This document shows, piece by piece, positions 56,855 through 64,000 of a stretch of 64,000 bases of DNA. The position numbers and the translations under genes are program-made. Location of the stretch: NCBI RefSeq assembly GCF_000513275.1, contig NZ_CBVJ010000145.1:1-64000 (forward strand), given 5' to 3'. Origin of the DNA: Paenibacillus gorillae. GTDB lineage: Bacteria; Bacillota; Bacilli; Paenibacillales; Paenibacillaceae. The notes below the pieces were generated by a model that ran no database searches, was not told the DNA's origin, and worked only from the letters and a program-made list of their open reading frames with translations. Each line of letters starts with the position of its first letter. Within the stretch, counting starts at the first letter, position 1.

Positions 56855-59353
56855 GTGTACAAGGAGAACGTAGTAGTATTTCCGGGTGGAGAGAGCAAGA
56901 AGGCGGGTTGGGGACGAGCGTGGCTGCGCAGGGGCGGGGAATGGGCATCTTCGCTTCGGTTCGTACAATTGCTGCTGGCCAAGAAGTGGACGTTCCTGCT
57001 GGTGCTTGTCGGTTTCTTGCTTGGACGGGCTGTTATTCTGGAGTCGCTGATGCCGTTTGCCGCCGCTTATTTCGCTGTCATTTACTTTATGCGCAGAGAC
57101 GTGCATGCATGGGTAGCGGTCTCGCTAATTGCCGGAAGCTGGTTTGCGGCCGTTCCTTCTCCGATGTGGATTGCAATGGAAATTGCCGTACTGTTTCTTT
57201 TATTCAAAGGACTGGAAGCTTATGAAAAAGCAGAGTTGTCGTCAGCGCCGCTGCTTGTATTCGCCGCCATGCTAATCGTTCAGCTATTTTCCGTATTTAT
57301 CGGTGATTCTCTAAGCTGGTACAACTTTATGATGGTCGTCGTAGAAGCGGGGCTTGGTTTCGTTCTGACGCTAGTGTTCATTCAGGCTATTCCGGTGCTT
57401 ACGATGTCGAAGAAGACGGCCACGCTGAAAAATGAAGAAATTATATGCCTGATGATAATGCTTGCCTCGGTCATGACGGGAGCGGTAGGCTGGGTCGTCT
57501 ACGGCATGTCTGTCGAGCATGTGATGTCTCGCTATATGCTGCTGCTGTTCGCTTTGGCGGGCGGTGCACCTCTCGGAGCTTCGGTTGGCGTCGTCGCCGG
57601 ATTGATTCTGAGTTTGGCCGATCTGACGGCTATTGTGCAGATGAGCCTTCTCGCCTTCGCAGGTCTGCTTGCCGGCCTGCTGCGGGATGGCGGGAAGATG
57701 GCGGTCGCCTTCGGGATGCTGCTTGGAACCTCAATTCTGGCCATTTATGTAGGCAGCCAATCTGACGTCATGTCCTCCACTTGGGAATCAGCTGCCGCCG
57801 CCATTCTGCTCATGCTGACGCCGAAGGTGATGATTCGGACGATTGCCCGCTATGTGCCGGGTACGAACGAGCATGCGAAGTCCCAGCATGACTATGCGAA
57901 ACGGGTGCGGGAAGTGACAGCGGAGCGTGTGTCGCAATATTCTGAGGTGTTCCGCCAGCTTTCCCGTAGCTTTGGGCAGTTCAGCGGTGCTTCTTCCGCG
58001 TTAAAGCGGGAGGAGGAGCTTGGCCATTTCATGAATGCTGTAGCGGAGCGAAGCTGTCTTAACTGCCATCGCCAGAATTCGTGCTGGGAGACGAAGTTTT
58101 ACCATACTCATCAGATGATGACGGATATGATTACGAGTGTGGAGGAAGGAAGGACGCCTTCTGCCAAGTCGATGCCCCGTCAGTGGACCAGTCACTGCGT
58201 TAAGCCGGCTCAAGTCATTGGAGTGATGGAGCAGCAGTACGAGCTTTATAAAAATAATATGCATTGGAAAAAGCAAATATTCGATTCCCGTCAACTTGTA
58301 GCGGAGCAGTTGTCGGGTGTGTCTAAAGTCATGGAGGACTTGGCCGGCGAGATTAAGCGGGAGGGTCAAACGCTTCACTTGCAGGAGGAGCAGATCCGGG
58401 AAGCATTGGAGGGACTGGGACTTTCCATTCAGGAGATTGAAGTGATCAATTTGGAGGAGGGAAATATCGAGATTGAGCTCTATCATCATTTCTCTCAAGG
58501 CTATGACGAGTGCCGCAAAATCATCGCGCCGCTGCTCACTGATATATTGGGTGAGCACGTAGCAGTCAAGTCGGAGCGTGCTTCTGGTAAAAGCGGTGAG
58601 CCAACGCTCGTCATCTTCGGTTCAGCCAAGGAGTATGAGATTGAGACGGGCATTGCCGGCGCGGCGAAAGGAGGCGATTTGCTGTCAGGCGACAGCTTCA
58701 GTATGCTGGAGCTGGGCAACGGCAAATTCGCGGTAGCGATAAGCGACGGCATGGGCAACGGAGAGAGGGCCCGTGAGGAAAGCAGCGCAGCTCTCTCCAT
58801 ACTACAACAGCTTTTACAATCTGGAATGGACGAGCAGCTGGCGGTCAAATCCGTCAATTCCATTCTGCTGCTTCGTTCCTCTGACGAGGTGTTCGCAACT
58901 GTTGATTTGGCTATCATTGATTTGTATACAGCAAAGACGATGTTCATGAAGATTGGTTCTACGCCAAGCTTTATCAAACGGGGGAACGAGGTTATTCTGG
59001 TAACGGCCAATAATTTGCCAATCGGCATTCTGCAGGAAATCGATGTCGATACGATCTCGATGCAACTGCAGCCTGGCGATGCGCTCATCATGATGAGCGA
59101 CGGCATCTATGATGCGCCAGGTCATGCGGTCAACAAAGAGATGTGGATGAAGCGGATGATCACGGAGCTGAAGACAAGTGATCCGCAGGAGATGGCGGAT
59201 GCACTGCTGGAGACCGTCGTCCGGCATCATGAGGGCGATATTGCGGACGATATGACCGTGCTGGTCGCCCGGGTAGATAAGCATCTGCCTGAATGGGCGT
59301 CGTTCCGCTGGCCGGGCCTGACTCGTCTGGAGCGGCCGCGCACAGTAAGTTAA
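56855..59353 (+). CDS. spoIIE: Stage II sporulation protein E (serine phosphatase)
   Basis: An 832-residue PP2C-type phosphatase that dephosphorylates SpoIIAA and so activates sigma-F, and binds FtsZ. About ten membrane helices fill residues ~35-335. A regulatory region with four cysteines (CLNCHRQNSC near residue 403) follows, and then the PP2C domain (~600-820) with AISDGMGNGERAREES, MMSDGIYDAP and DDMTVLVARV. The ATG at 56816 overlaps the -10 hexamer and cannot be the start; GTG 56855 with GGTGGTG upstream is used. Confidence 0.94.
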   Translation: MYKENVVVFPGGESKKAGWGRAWLRRGGEWASSLRFVQLLLAKKWTFLLVLVGFLLGRAVILESLMPFAAAYFAVIYFMRRDVHAWVAVSLIAGSWFAAVPSPMWIAMEIAVLFLLFKGLEAYEKAELSSAPLLVFAAMLIVQLFSVFIGDSLSWYNFMMVVVEAGLGFVLTLVFIQAIPVLTMSKKTATLKNEEIICLMIMLASVMTGAVGWVVYGMSVEHVMSRYMLLLFALAGGAPLGASVGVVAGLILSLADLTAIVQMSLLAFAGLLAGLLRDGGKMAVAFGMLLGTSILAIYVGSQSDVMSSTWESAAAAILLMLTPKVMIRTIARYVPGTNEHAKSQHDYAKRVREVTAERVSQYSEVFRQLSRSFGQFSGASSALKREEELGHFMNAVAERSCLNCHRQNSCWETKFYHTHQMMTDMITSVEEGRTPSAKSMPRQWTSHCVKPAQVIGVMEQQYELYKNNMHWKKQIFDSRQLVAEQLSGVSKVMEDLAGEIKREGQTLHLQEEQIREALEGLGLSIQEIEVINLEEGNIEIELYHHFSQGYDECRKIIAPLLTDILGEHVAVKSERASGKSGEPTLVIFGSAKEYEIETGIAGAAKGGDLLSGDSFSMLELGNGKFAVAISDGMGNGERAREESSAALSILQQLLQSGMDEQLAVKSVNSILLLRSSDEVFATVDLAIIDLYTAKTMFMKIGSTPSFIKRGNEVILVTANNLPIGILQEIDVDTISMQLQPGDALIMMSDGIYDAPGHAVNKEMWMKRMITELKTSDPQEMADALLETVVRHHEGDIADDMTVLVARVDKHLPEWASFRWPGLTRLERPRTVS

Positions 59354-59378
59354 ACGGATAACCTGAAAAAAGATACAA

Positions 59379-59434
59379 CTCTTTCGGCATGTTGGGTGCG
59401 AGGGGCGCTCGGGATGCCGGAAGAGCTTTTTTTT
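59379..59434 (+). terminator. Intrinsic terminator of spoIIE
   Basis: A 12-bp stem with one G-T pair (59379-59390 with 59414-59425), a 23-base loop and eight T residues. Confidence 0.88.
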
Positions 59435-59544
59435 GTCCTCTTAGCAGTCATGTATTATAGAAGGTTCCATAGAATCCGAAAATAAGAGAGAGCGAAGAAA
59501 TACCGTTCTCCTTACAGGCTGTACATAATTTTTACAAATCTATT

Positions 59545-59603
59545 CGTTTATCCTCCTAAACAAAAGGCAAAACTGATAGAAACGATCGTTAGGAGGATGA
59601 ACG
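59545..59603 (+). promoter_or_regulatory. Inverted repeat sequestering the yabS ribosome-binding site
   Basis: CGTTTATCCTCCTAA (59545-59559) and TTAGGAGGATGAACG (59589-59603) form a 15-bp stem with a single G-T pair around a 29-base loop. The whole AGGAGG of yabS (59591-59596) is inside the stem and the start codon is 4 bases further. If transcribed, it should block translation until opened. Confidence 0.7.
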
Positions 59604-59606
59604 AAA

Positions 59607-60332
59607 ATGAAACAAATTTTGTTAATTACCGATGGCTGTTCCAATGTCGGCGTTAGTCCGGTGGTAGCGGCGGCGCATGCCAAAGCGGAAGGCATTGCCG
59701 TAAATATCGTAGGCGTTCTCGATTATGGAGATGTGGGAGAGCTGGGCGCAGCGGAGATTGAAGAGATTGCTAGAGCCGGCGGAGGCCTGAGCCGCCTGGT
59801 CAATACGAGACAGCTCTCGCAGACGGTACAGATGATTACGCGTAAAACAGCGATGCAGTCTATTCAGCTGGCCGTGCAGAAAGAGCTGAAGAACGTGCTG
59901 GGCAACGGCTCGATCGAAGCGCTGCCGCCGGATAAGCGGAGCGAAGTGGTGCGAGTGATCGATGAGCTTGGCGAGACGACGAAGCTGCAGGTGGCGCTGC
60001 TGATCGATGCAAGTGCAAGCATGAAGCCGAAGCTGCGGGCGGTAGAGGAAGCGATCCATGATTTGATGCTGAGCCTGCAGGCCAGACAGGGCGGAAGCGA
60101 GATTGCTGTGTTTCATTTTCCAAGCTCGAAGTACGGAGACGATTGTATGATGGATTTGGATTGGACAGATAACTTGTCCGGGGTTTCATCCTTATTTCCG
60201 AAGCTGCAGATGAATGGAACGACGCCGACAGGGCCGGCGATTATGCATGTTATTGATTTTTACAGACGCGGGGATTATGGTAGGAAGAGCAGAGATGAAA
60301 CGGATGGGATGATGAGTGACTACGTCGTTTAA
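59607..60332 (+). CDS. yabS: YabS, von Willebrand factor A-domain protein
   Basis: A 241-residue protein. The N-terminal ~70 residues (MKQILLITDGCSNVGVSPVV) form a partial vWA fold, and residues ~130-230 contain a second with the MIDAS-like motif VALLIDASASMKPK. The MIDAS DxSxS reads DASAS, so it is intact. Function is unknown; yabS is a mother-cell gene in B. subtilis. It overlaps the kinase gene by 17 bp. Confidence 0.87.
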   Translation: MKQILLITDGCSNVGVSPVVAAAHAKAEGIAVNIVGVLDYGDVGELGAAEIEEIARAGGGLSRLVNTRQLSQTVQMITRKTAMQSIQLAVQKELKNVLGNGSIEALPPDKRSEVVRVIDELGETTKLQVALLIDASASMKPKLRAVEEAIHDLMLSLQARQGGSEIAVFHFPSSKYGDDCMMDLDWTDNLSGVSSLFPKLQMNGTTPTGPAIMHVIDFYRRGDYGRKSRDETDGMMSDYVV

Positions 60333-61275
60333 GATCAACCTCCGTCGCGGGATGGCGGTGACGGGCAAGTGGAAGCGGAACCGTTACCAGGTCGAGCGCC
60401 TGCTGGGAGAAGGGGCGAACGGCAAAGTTTATTTGGTTCAGCGGGACCGCAGCTGGTATGCCATGAAAGTCGGCGCGGATGCGGTAGACCTTCAATCCGA
60501 GATCAATGTGCTCCAGGCGCTGGCGAAGCAGGAGAAGCCTGGTGGCCGGAGCAGGCAGGACACATTGCCAGGCGGTGCAAACGGCGAACCGTTTCTGATC
60601 GACGTTGATGATCTTTACGGTCCGGACGGCCGCGAATATTCTTTCTATATAATGAGATATGTCAGAGGTGTGACGCTCTCGGAGTATTTATCGCAGAACG
60701 GCAAGGAATGGTTTCCGCTTGTAGGGCTGAATTTATTAAATAAGCTGGCTGCACTCCACTCCAAGGGCTGGGTGTTCGGCGATTTGAAAGTGGAGAATGT
60801 GCTGGTGGCCGATTACGGCTACGTCGAATTGGTCGATTACGGCGGGGCAACTGCAGCGGGCAGAGGCATAAGGCAATTTACTGAAATTTACGACCGGGGC
60901 TACTGGAATGCGGGATCGCGTTCGGCAGATGCGAAATATGACCTGTTCTCGTTTGGCGTTCTTTGCCTGCAGCTGCTTGAACCGAAGCGGCTGCAGCAGT
61001 TAACAACAGGCTTGCCGCAGAACCGGTCAATTGAGGAACTGCTGCAGCTTTCCAAGGAAAACGAAACGCTGAAGCCTGTATCAGAATGGCTGCATCGGGC
61101 ATTGACCGGAGATTTCTGGGATGCTGCCGAGGGTGCGGAGGCTTGGCGGCTGTTGATGCACCGGCGCCAATTAAGACGGCGCTCTGATACGCCGGGCTGG
61201 CTGAAGGGACTCGCTGCCGTCTCGGCGGTGCTTCTGGGCGTCTCCGTCTATTGGCTGCTGAGAGGCGGTTTGTAA
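60316..61275 (+). CDS. yabT: Membrane Ser/Thr protein kinase YabT
   Basis: A 319-residue Hanks-type kinase. Gly loop LLGEGANGKVYLV near residue 29, catalytic Lys in YAMKVG near residue 50, and the catalytic loop GWVFGDLKVENVL near residue 152 (FGD for HRD). The DFG motif reads DYG (VELVDYGG). A C-terminal membrane helix (~297-316) anchors it. In B. subtilis YabT phosphorylates RecA during spore development and is activated by DNA. GTG 60316 starts within yabS. Confidence 0.9.
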   Translation: MTTSFKINLRRGMAVTGKWKRNRYQVERLLGEGANGKVYLVQRDRSWYAMKVGADAVDLQSEINVLQALAKQEKPGGRSRQDTLPGGANGEPFLIDVDDLYGPDGREYSFYIMRYVRGVTLSEYLSQNGKEWFPLVGLNLLNKLAALHSKGWVFGDLKVENVLVADYGYVELVDYGGATAAGRGIRQFTEIYDRGYWNAGSRSADAKYDLFSFGVLCLQLLEPKRLQQLTTGLPQNRSIEELLQLSKENETLKPVSEWLHRALTGDFWDAAEGAEAWRLLMHRRQLRRRSDTPGWLKGLAAVSAVLLGVSVYWLLRGGL

Positions 61276-61304
61276 CCTTTTTTAAAGGAGAGATACATAA
61301 CAGA

Positions 61305-62729
61305 ATGGGAAGCGGAGAAGATCGGCTGCTGCAGCAAGTGCGCAGCACAGCGGAGCAAGAAGGGCTATGGGCGAAGGGAGACGCTCTGATCGCCGCAGTC
61401 TCGGGAGGACCCGACTCAATGGCGCTGCTCCATCTGCTTAGCCGGTTGGCGGCCGAGCAGGATCTGACGGTTACTGTCGCTCATGTGAACCATGGGTTTC
61501 GCAAGGCGGAGTCGGCAGCGGAAGCGAAGATGGTGGAGCAGTATGCGGCACAATTAGGGCTTGCCTTCGAGATGACGGAGCTTGATATGCCCGCATATAT
61601 AGAAGAGACGGGAATGAATCCTTCGGCCGCTTCACGGGAGAAGCGTTATGCTTATCTGTTGGAAACGGCAGAACGGCGCGGGGCCGCGACTATTGCACTA
61701 GCCCATCATGGCGATGATCAAGCGGAGACGGTCATGATGCGGCTGTTGCGCGGGACGGGTCTGACAGGTCTGTCAGGGATGGCAATAAAGCGCCGCGAAA
61801 AAAACGTGCAACTCATTCGCCCTCTGCTTCGTATGAACAAGTCAGACCTTATGCAATACTGCTCCGAGCATGAGGTGCCTTATTGCTTGGATAGCAGCAA
61901 TAATGAGCGATACTATTTCCGGAATGTCATTCGGCTTGATGTCCTTCCGTATTTAACACAGTTTAATCCGCAGTTGTCCCAATCGCTCCGGAAGCTTGCT
62001 GATGTAGCAGGAGCTGAGGATGATTGGATGGAACAGCAGGCGGAAGAGCGGTTTGCAGAACTTGTAGCGTCCTCCCCCGGCGAATGCAAGGTTCGCAGCA
62101 GTGATTTGACCAGTCTCCCCGTCGCTTTACAAAGGAGATTGATTAAACTAATATTAAATTATCTTTCTAATAATACGGTTTCGGCCGCGTTCGAGCACAT
62201 CGAAGCGATGCGGCTCGCCGCCCGAACCGATGCTCCGAGCACCTGGCGCTTCGATGCCGGAGCCGGAATACGATGCATGCGCGAGTACGAGGTTTTGCGC
62301 TGGATCCGCTCCGTAAGCTTTGCTTCTGGATCAGCGGAAAACAGCGATTACGAGTACGAGCTTGACCGTTCCGCCGAAAGCTGGCAAGTGTCGGAAGGCG
62401 GGCTGACGCTTGTTGCTCTGCATAACGGTCAGGTGAAAGCCAAGGGTCGAAACGAAGCCTGCTTCGATGCGGAGAAGGTTGTTTTTCCGTTGGTGGTGCG
62501 CAATAGGCGTCCTGGAGACCGAATTTCCGTATTAGGATTAAACGGCTCCAAAAAAGTGCAAGATATGTTCGTTGACGAAAAGATTGCTCCATCCGTAAGG
62601 GAGAGGTATCCGCTTCTATTTGATGCGGAGGGCAGGCTGCTCTGGATTCCGGGTATTCGAAGGTCCGGTCATGCGCTGGTTGACGAGGCGACGACGGAGT
62701 TCCTGTTCATCCGATTGGAAAACGAATAA
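61305..62729 (+). CDS. tilS: tRNA(Ile)-lysidine synthetase
   Basis: A 474-residue enzyme converting C34 of tRNA-Ile(CAU) to lysidine. The N-terminal PP-loop AAVSGGPDSMALLHLL is near residue 26, with ALAHHGDDQAETVMMRLLRG near residue 137. The C-terminal TilS domain ends with GDRISVLGLNGSKKVQDMFV and LWIPGIRRS. ATG 61305 lies 14 bases after GGAG, a slightly long gap. Essential; it precedes hpt and ftsH as in other Bacilli. Confidence 0.95.
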   Translation: MGSGEDRLLQQVRSTAEQEGLWAKGDALIAAVSGGPDSMALLHLLSRLAAEQDLTVTVAHVNHGFRKAESAAEAKMVEQYAAQLGLAFEMTELDMPAYIEETGMNPSAASREKRYAYLLETAERRGAATIALAHHGDDQAETVMMRLLRGTGLTGLSGMAIKRREKNVQLIRPLLRMNKSDLMQYCSEHEVPYCLDSSNNERYYFRNVIRLDVLPYLTQFNPQLSQSLRKLADVAGAEDDWMEQQAEERFAELVASSPGECKVRSSDLTSLPVALQRRLIKLILNYLSNNTVSAAFEHIEAMRLAARTDAPSTWRFDAGAGIRCMREYEVLRWIRSVSFASGSAENSDYEYELDRSAESWQVSEGGLTLVALHNGQVKAKGRNEACFDAEKVVFPLVVRNRRPGDRISVLGLNGSKKVQDMFVDEKIAPSVRERYPLLFDAEGRLLWIPGIRRSGHALVDEATTEFLFIRLENE

Positions 62730-62779
62730 GAAACGCTGTTATACTCATAAATATAAGGAAGTGTAGGGGGATATTTATT

Positions 62780-63319
62780 TTGCTTAACGATATTCAAGAG
62801 GTGTTGTACGACGAAGGGCAGATTCAGGCCAAGGTCAAAGAGCTTGGCGAGACATTGAGCCGGGATTTTGGCGGGCGGAATCCGCTCGTTATTTGCGTCC
62901 TCAAAGGCGCATTCGTTTTTATGTCCGACCTGGTGAAGAAAATGTCTATTCCGCTTGAGATTGATTTCATGGCCGTGTCCAGCTACGGACAATCCACGAA
63001 ATCGTCGGGCGTCGTGAAAATCATTAAGGATCTTGACGCTTCGGTCGAAGGACGGGACGTTCTGATCGTTGAGGATATTATCGATAGCGGGCTGACGCTC
63101 AGCTATTTGATCGACGTGCTCGAACGCCGCAATGCCAAATCGGTTACTGTCGCTACGCTGTTTGACAAACCGGCTAGACGTGCGGTTGATCTGGAAGCGG
63201 ACTACACCGGCTTCTCTCTGCCTGACGAATTTGTCGTCGGATATGGCCTCGATTATGCGGAGCAATACCGGAATCTGCCTTTTATCGGCATACTCAAGCC
63301 GGAAGTATACCAGAAATAG
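62780..63319 (+). CDS. hpt: Hypoxanthine-guanine phosphoribosyltransferase
   Basis: A 179-residue purine-salvage enzyme. The PRPP motif is VLIVEDIIDSGLTLSYL near residue 95, with the flexible-loop region SSYGQSTKSSG near residue 68. Translation starts at TTG 62780. In B. subtilis HprT also binds FtsH and TilS partners; gene order tilS-hpt-ftsH is kept. Confidence 0.95.
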   Translation: MLNDIQEVLYDEGQIQAKVKELGETLSRDFGGRNPLVICVLKGAFVFMSDLVKKMSIPLEIDFMAVSSYGQSTKSSGVVKIIKDLDASVEGRDVLIVEDIIDSGLTLSYLIDVLERRNAKSVTVATLFDKPARRAVDLEADYTGFSLPDEFVVGYGLDYAEQYRNLPFIGILKPEVYQK

Positions 63320-63428
63320 CAGTTCTAATAAGCGTTTCAGGGGCAAGCTTTCCTAAGGATCAAGCTCTATTGAGATGGAAAGTCATGCTATGGTAAAATA
63401 TTAGAAGCGTCTTGAGAGGAGGTAGGGG

Positions 63429-64000
63429 ATGAATCGGATCATCCGTAATACTGGATTTTATTTGATCATCTTTTTGGTAACTGTCGGGATTATCCAGTTT
63501 ATCAGTAAGCAGAATGACACTACCGTTGGAATACGATACGATGAGCTTCGTACCGCCATCAGCGAGAACAACATCGAGAAGCTCACCGTCAAGTATGAGG
63601 GGTATACTTATTTTGTAGCTGGTAAATATAAAAAACCGCCTGTCGGCGCGAAAAGCGAAGAGCTTTCGTTCACGACAAGAATCGGCCTGGATGCTGGGAA
63701 AGAGATCATTGACGCACAGGGGCAGAATAGGTTCGAATTGGATTACAGGAAAATGGATACGCCAAGCGTATGGCTTACGCTCCTGACCTCCATTATTCCA
63801 TTCGTCATCATTTTCGTATTATTCTTCTTCCTTATGAATCAGGCGCAAGGCGGCGGCGGCAAAGTGATGAACTTTGGCAAAAGCCGGGCGCGGCTGTACA
63901 ACGAGGAGAAGAAGCGGATTACGTTCGAGGATGTCGCAGGTGCCGACGAAGAGAAGCAAGAGCTTGTCGAAGTCGTCGATTTCTTGAAAGACCCTCGCAA
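63429..64000 (+). CDS. ftsH: ATP-dependent membrane metalloprotease FtsH (5' part)
   Basis: The first 190 codons of FtsH, cut by the window edge. Visible are membrane helix 1 (~9-26), an extracytoplasmic domain (~30-110), membrane helix 2 (~117-137), then AQGGGGKVMNFGKSRAR and the start of the AAA domain, FEDVAGADEEKQELVEVVDF. The Walker A, second region of homology and HExxH zinc site lie beyond the window. AGAGGAGG precedes the ATG. Confidence 0.95.
   Translation, partial: MNRIIRNTGFYLIIFLVTVGIIQFISKQNDTTVGIRYDELRTAISENNIEKLTVKYEGYTYFVAGKYKKPPVGAKSEELSFTTRIGLDAGKEIIDAQGQNRFELDYRKMDTPSVWLTLLTSIIPFVIIFVLFFFLMNQAQGGGGKVMNFGKSRARLYNEEKKRITFEDVAGADEEKQELVEVVDFLKDPR

Overview
The window is a chromosome segment of an endospore-forming Bacillota, most likely a Paenibacillaceae member (Paenibacillus or a close relative). 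The grounds are the gene content and order, which follow the Bacillus subtilis csfB-to-ftsH stretch, an AbrB protein with a C-terminal CxxC/CxxC zinc ribbon, and many sporulation genes (gin, yabG, sspF, spoVG, fin, spoVT, yabP, yabQ, spoIIE, yabS, yabT). I saw no rRNA, tRNA, CRISPR array, phage or transposase gene.

Layout. 1-1260: a gene-poor stretch with a symmetric set of short repeats and one membrane protein on the minus strand. 1485-8981: gin, a Lys/Orn/Arg decarboxylase-fold gene, tmk, darA, yaaR, holB, ricT, yabA, yabB and rsmI, all on plus. 9012-9650: abrB on minus with its terminator, promoter and Spo0A boxes. 9651-11806: an HD phosphohydrolase and a frameshifted tatD. 11996-15277: a c-di-AMP (ydaO-type) riboswitch ahead of a yabE-like cell-wall protein, then rnmV and rsmA. 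15353-27963: yabG, veg, sspF, ispE, purR, ridA, spoVG, glmU, ctc, pth, fin, mfd and a PrsA-like foldase lipoprotein.

28191-45535 is a nitrogen-acquisition island set between the foldase gene and spoVT. It holds a complete urea importer (urtABCDE), an SASP gene, an SPFH/ribbon-helix-helix pair, and a guanidine-assimilation module: ABC importer, two carboxyguanidine-deiminase-type proteins, biotin-dependent guanidine (urea-type) carboxylase and allophanate hydrolase. Three guanidine-I (ykkC) riboswitches with terminators divide this module. Perfect GlnR/TnrA-type boxes lie upstream of riboswitches 1 and 3 at the same distance, and another overlaps the urtA promoter. The sequence therefore suggests two-level control: nitrogen limitation at initiation and guanidine at termination.

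45898-51386: spoVT, a divergent araC/GH4 alpha-galactosidase pair, a 1.06-kb gene-free stretch of duplicated hairpin-rich repeats, and a glycerate kinase with an internal 26-residue tandem repeat. 51514-64000: mazG (yabN), hbs, rqcP, a histidine phosphatase, yabP, yabQ, divIC, yabR, spoIIE, yabS, yabT, tilS, hpt and the 5' part of ftsH.

Several genes expected from the usual order are absent: metG between abrB and tatD, prs between glmU and ctc, yazA before rsmI, and yabM between spoVT and yabN. All functional statements rest on reading the sequence and family knowledge; no database search was run.
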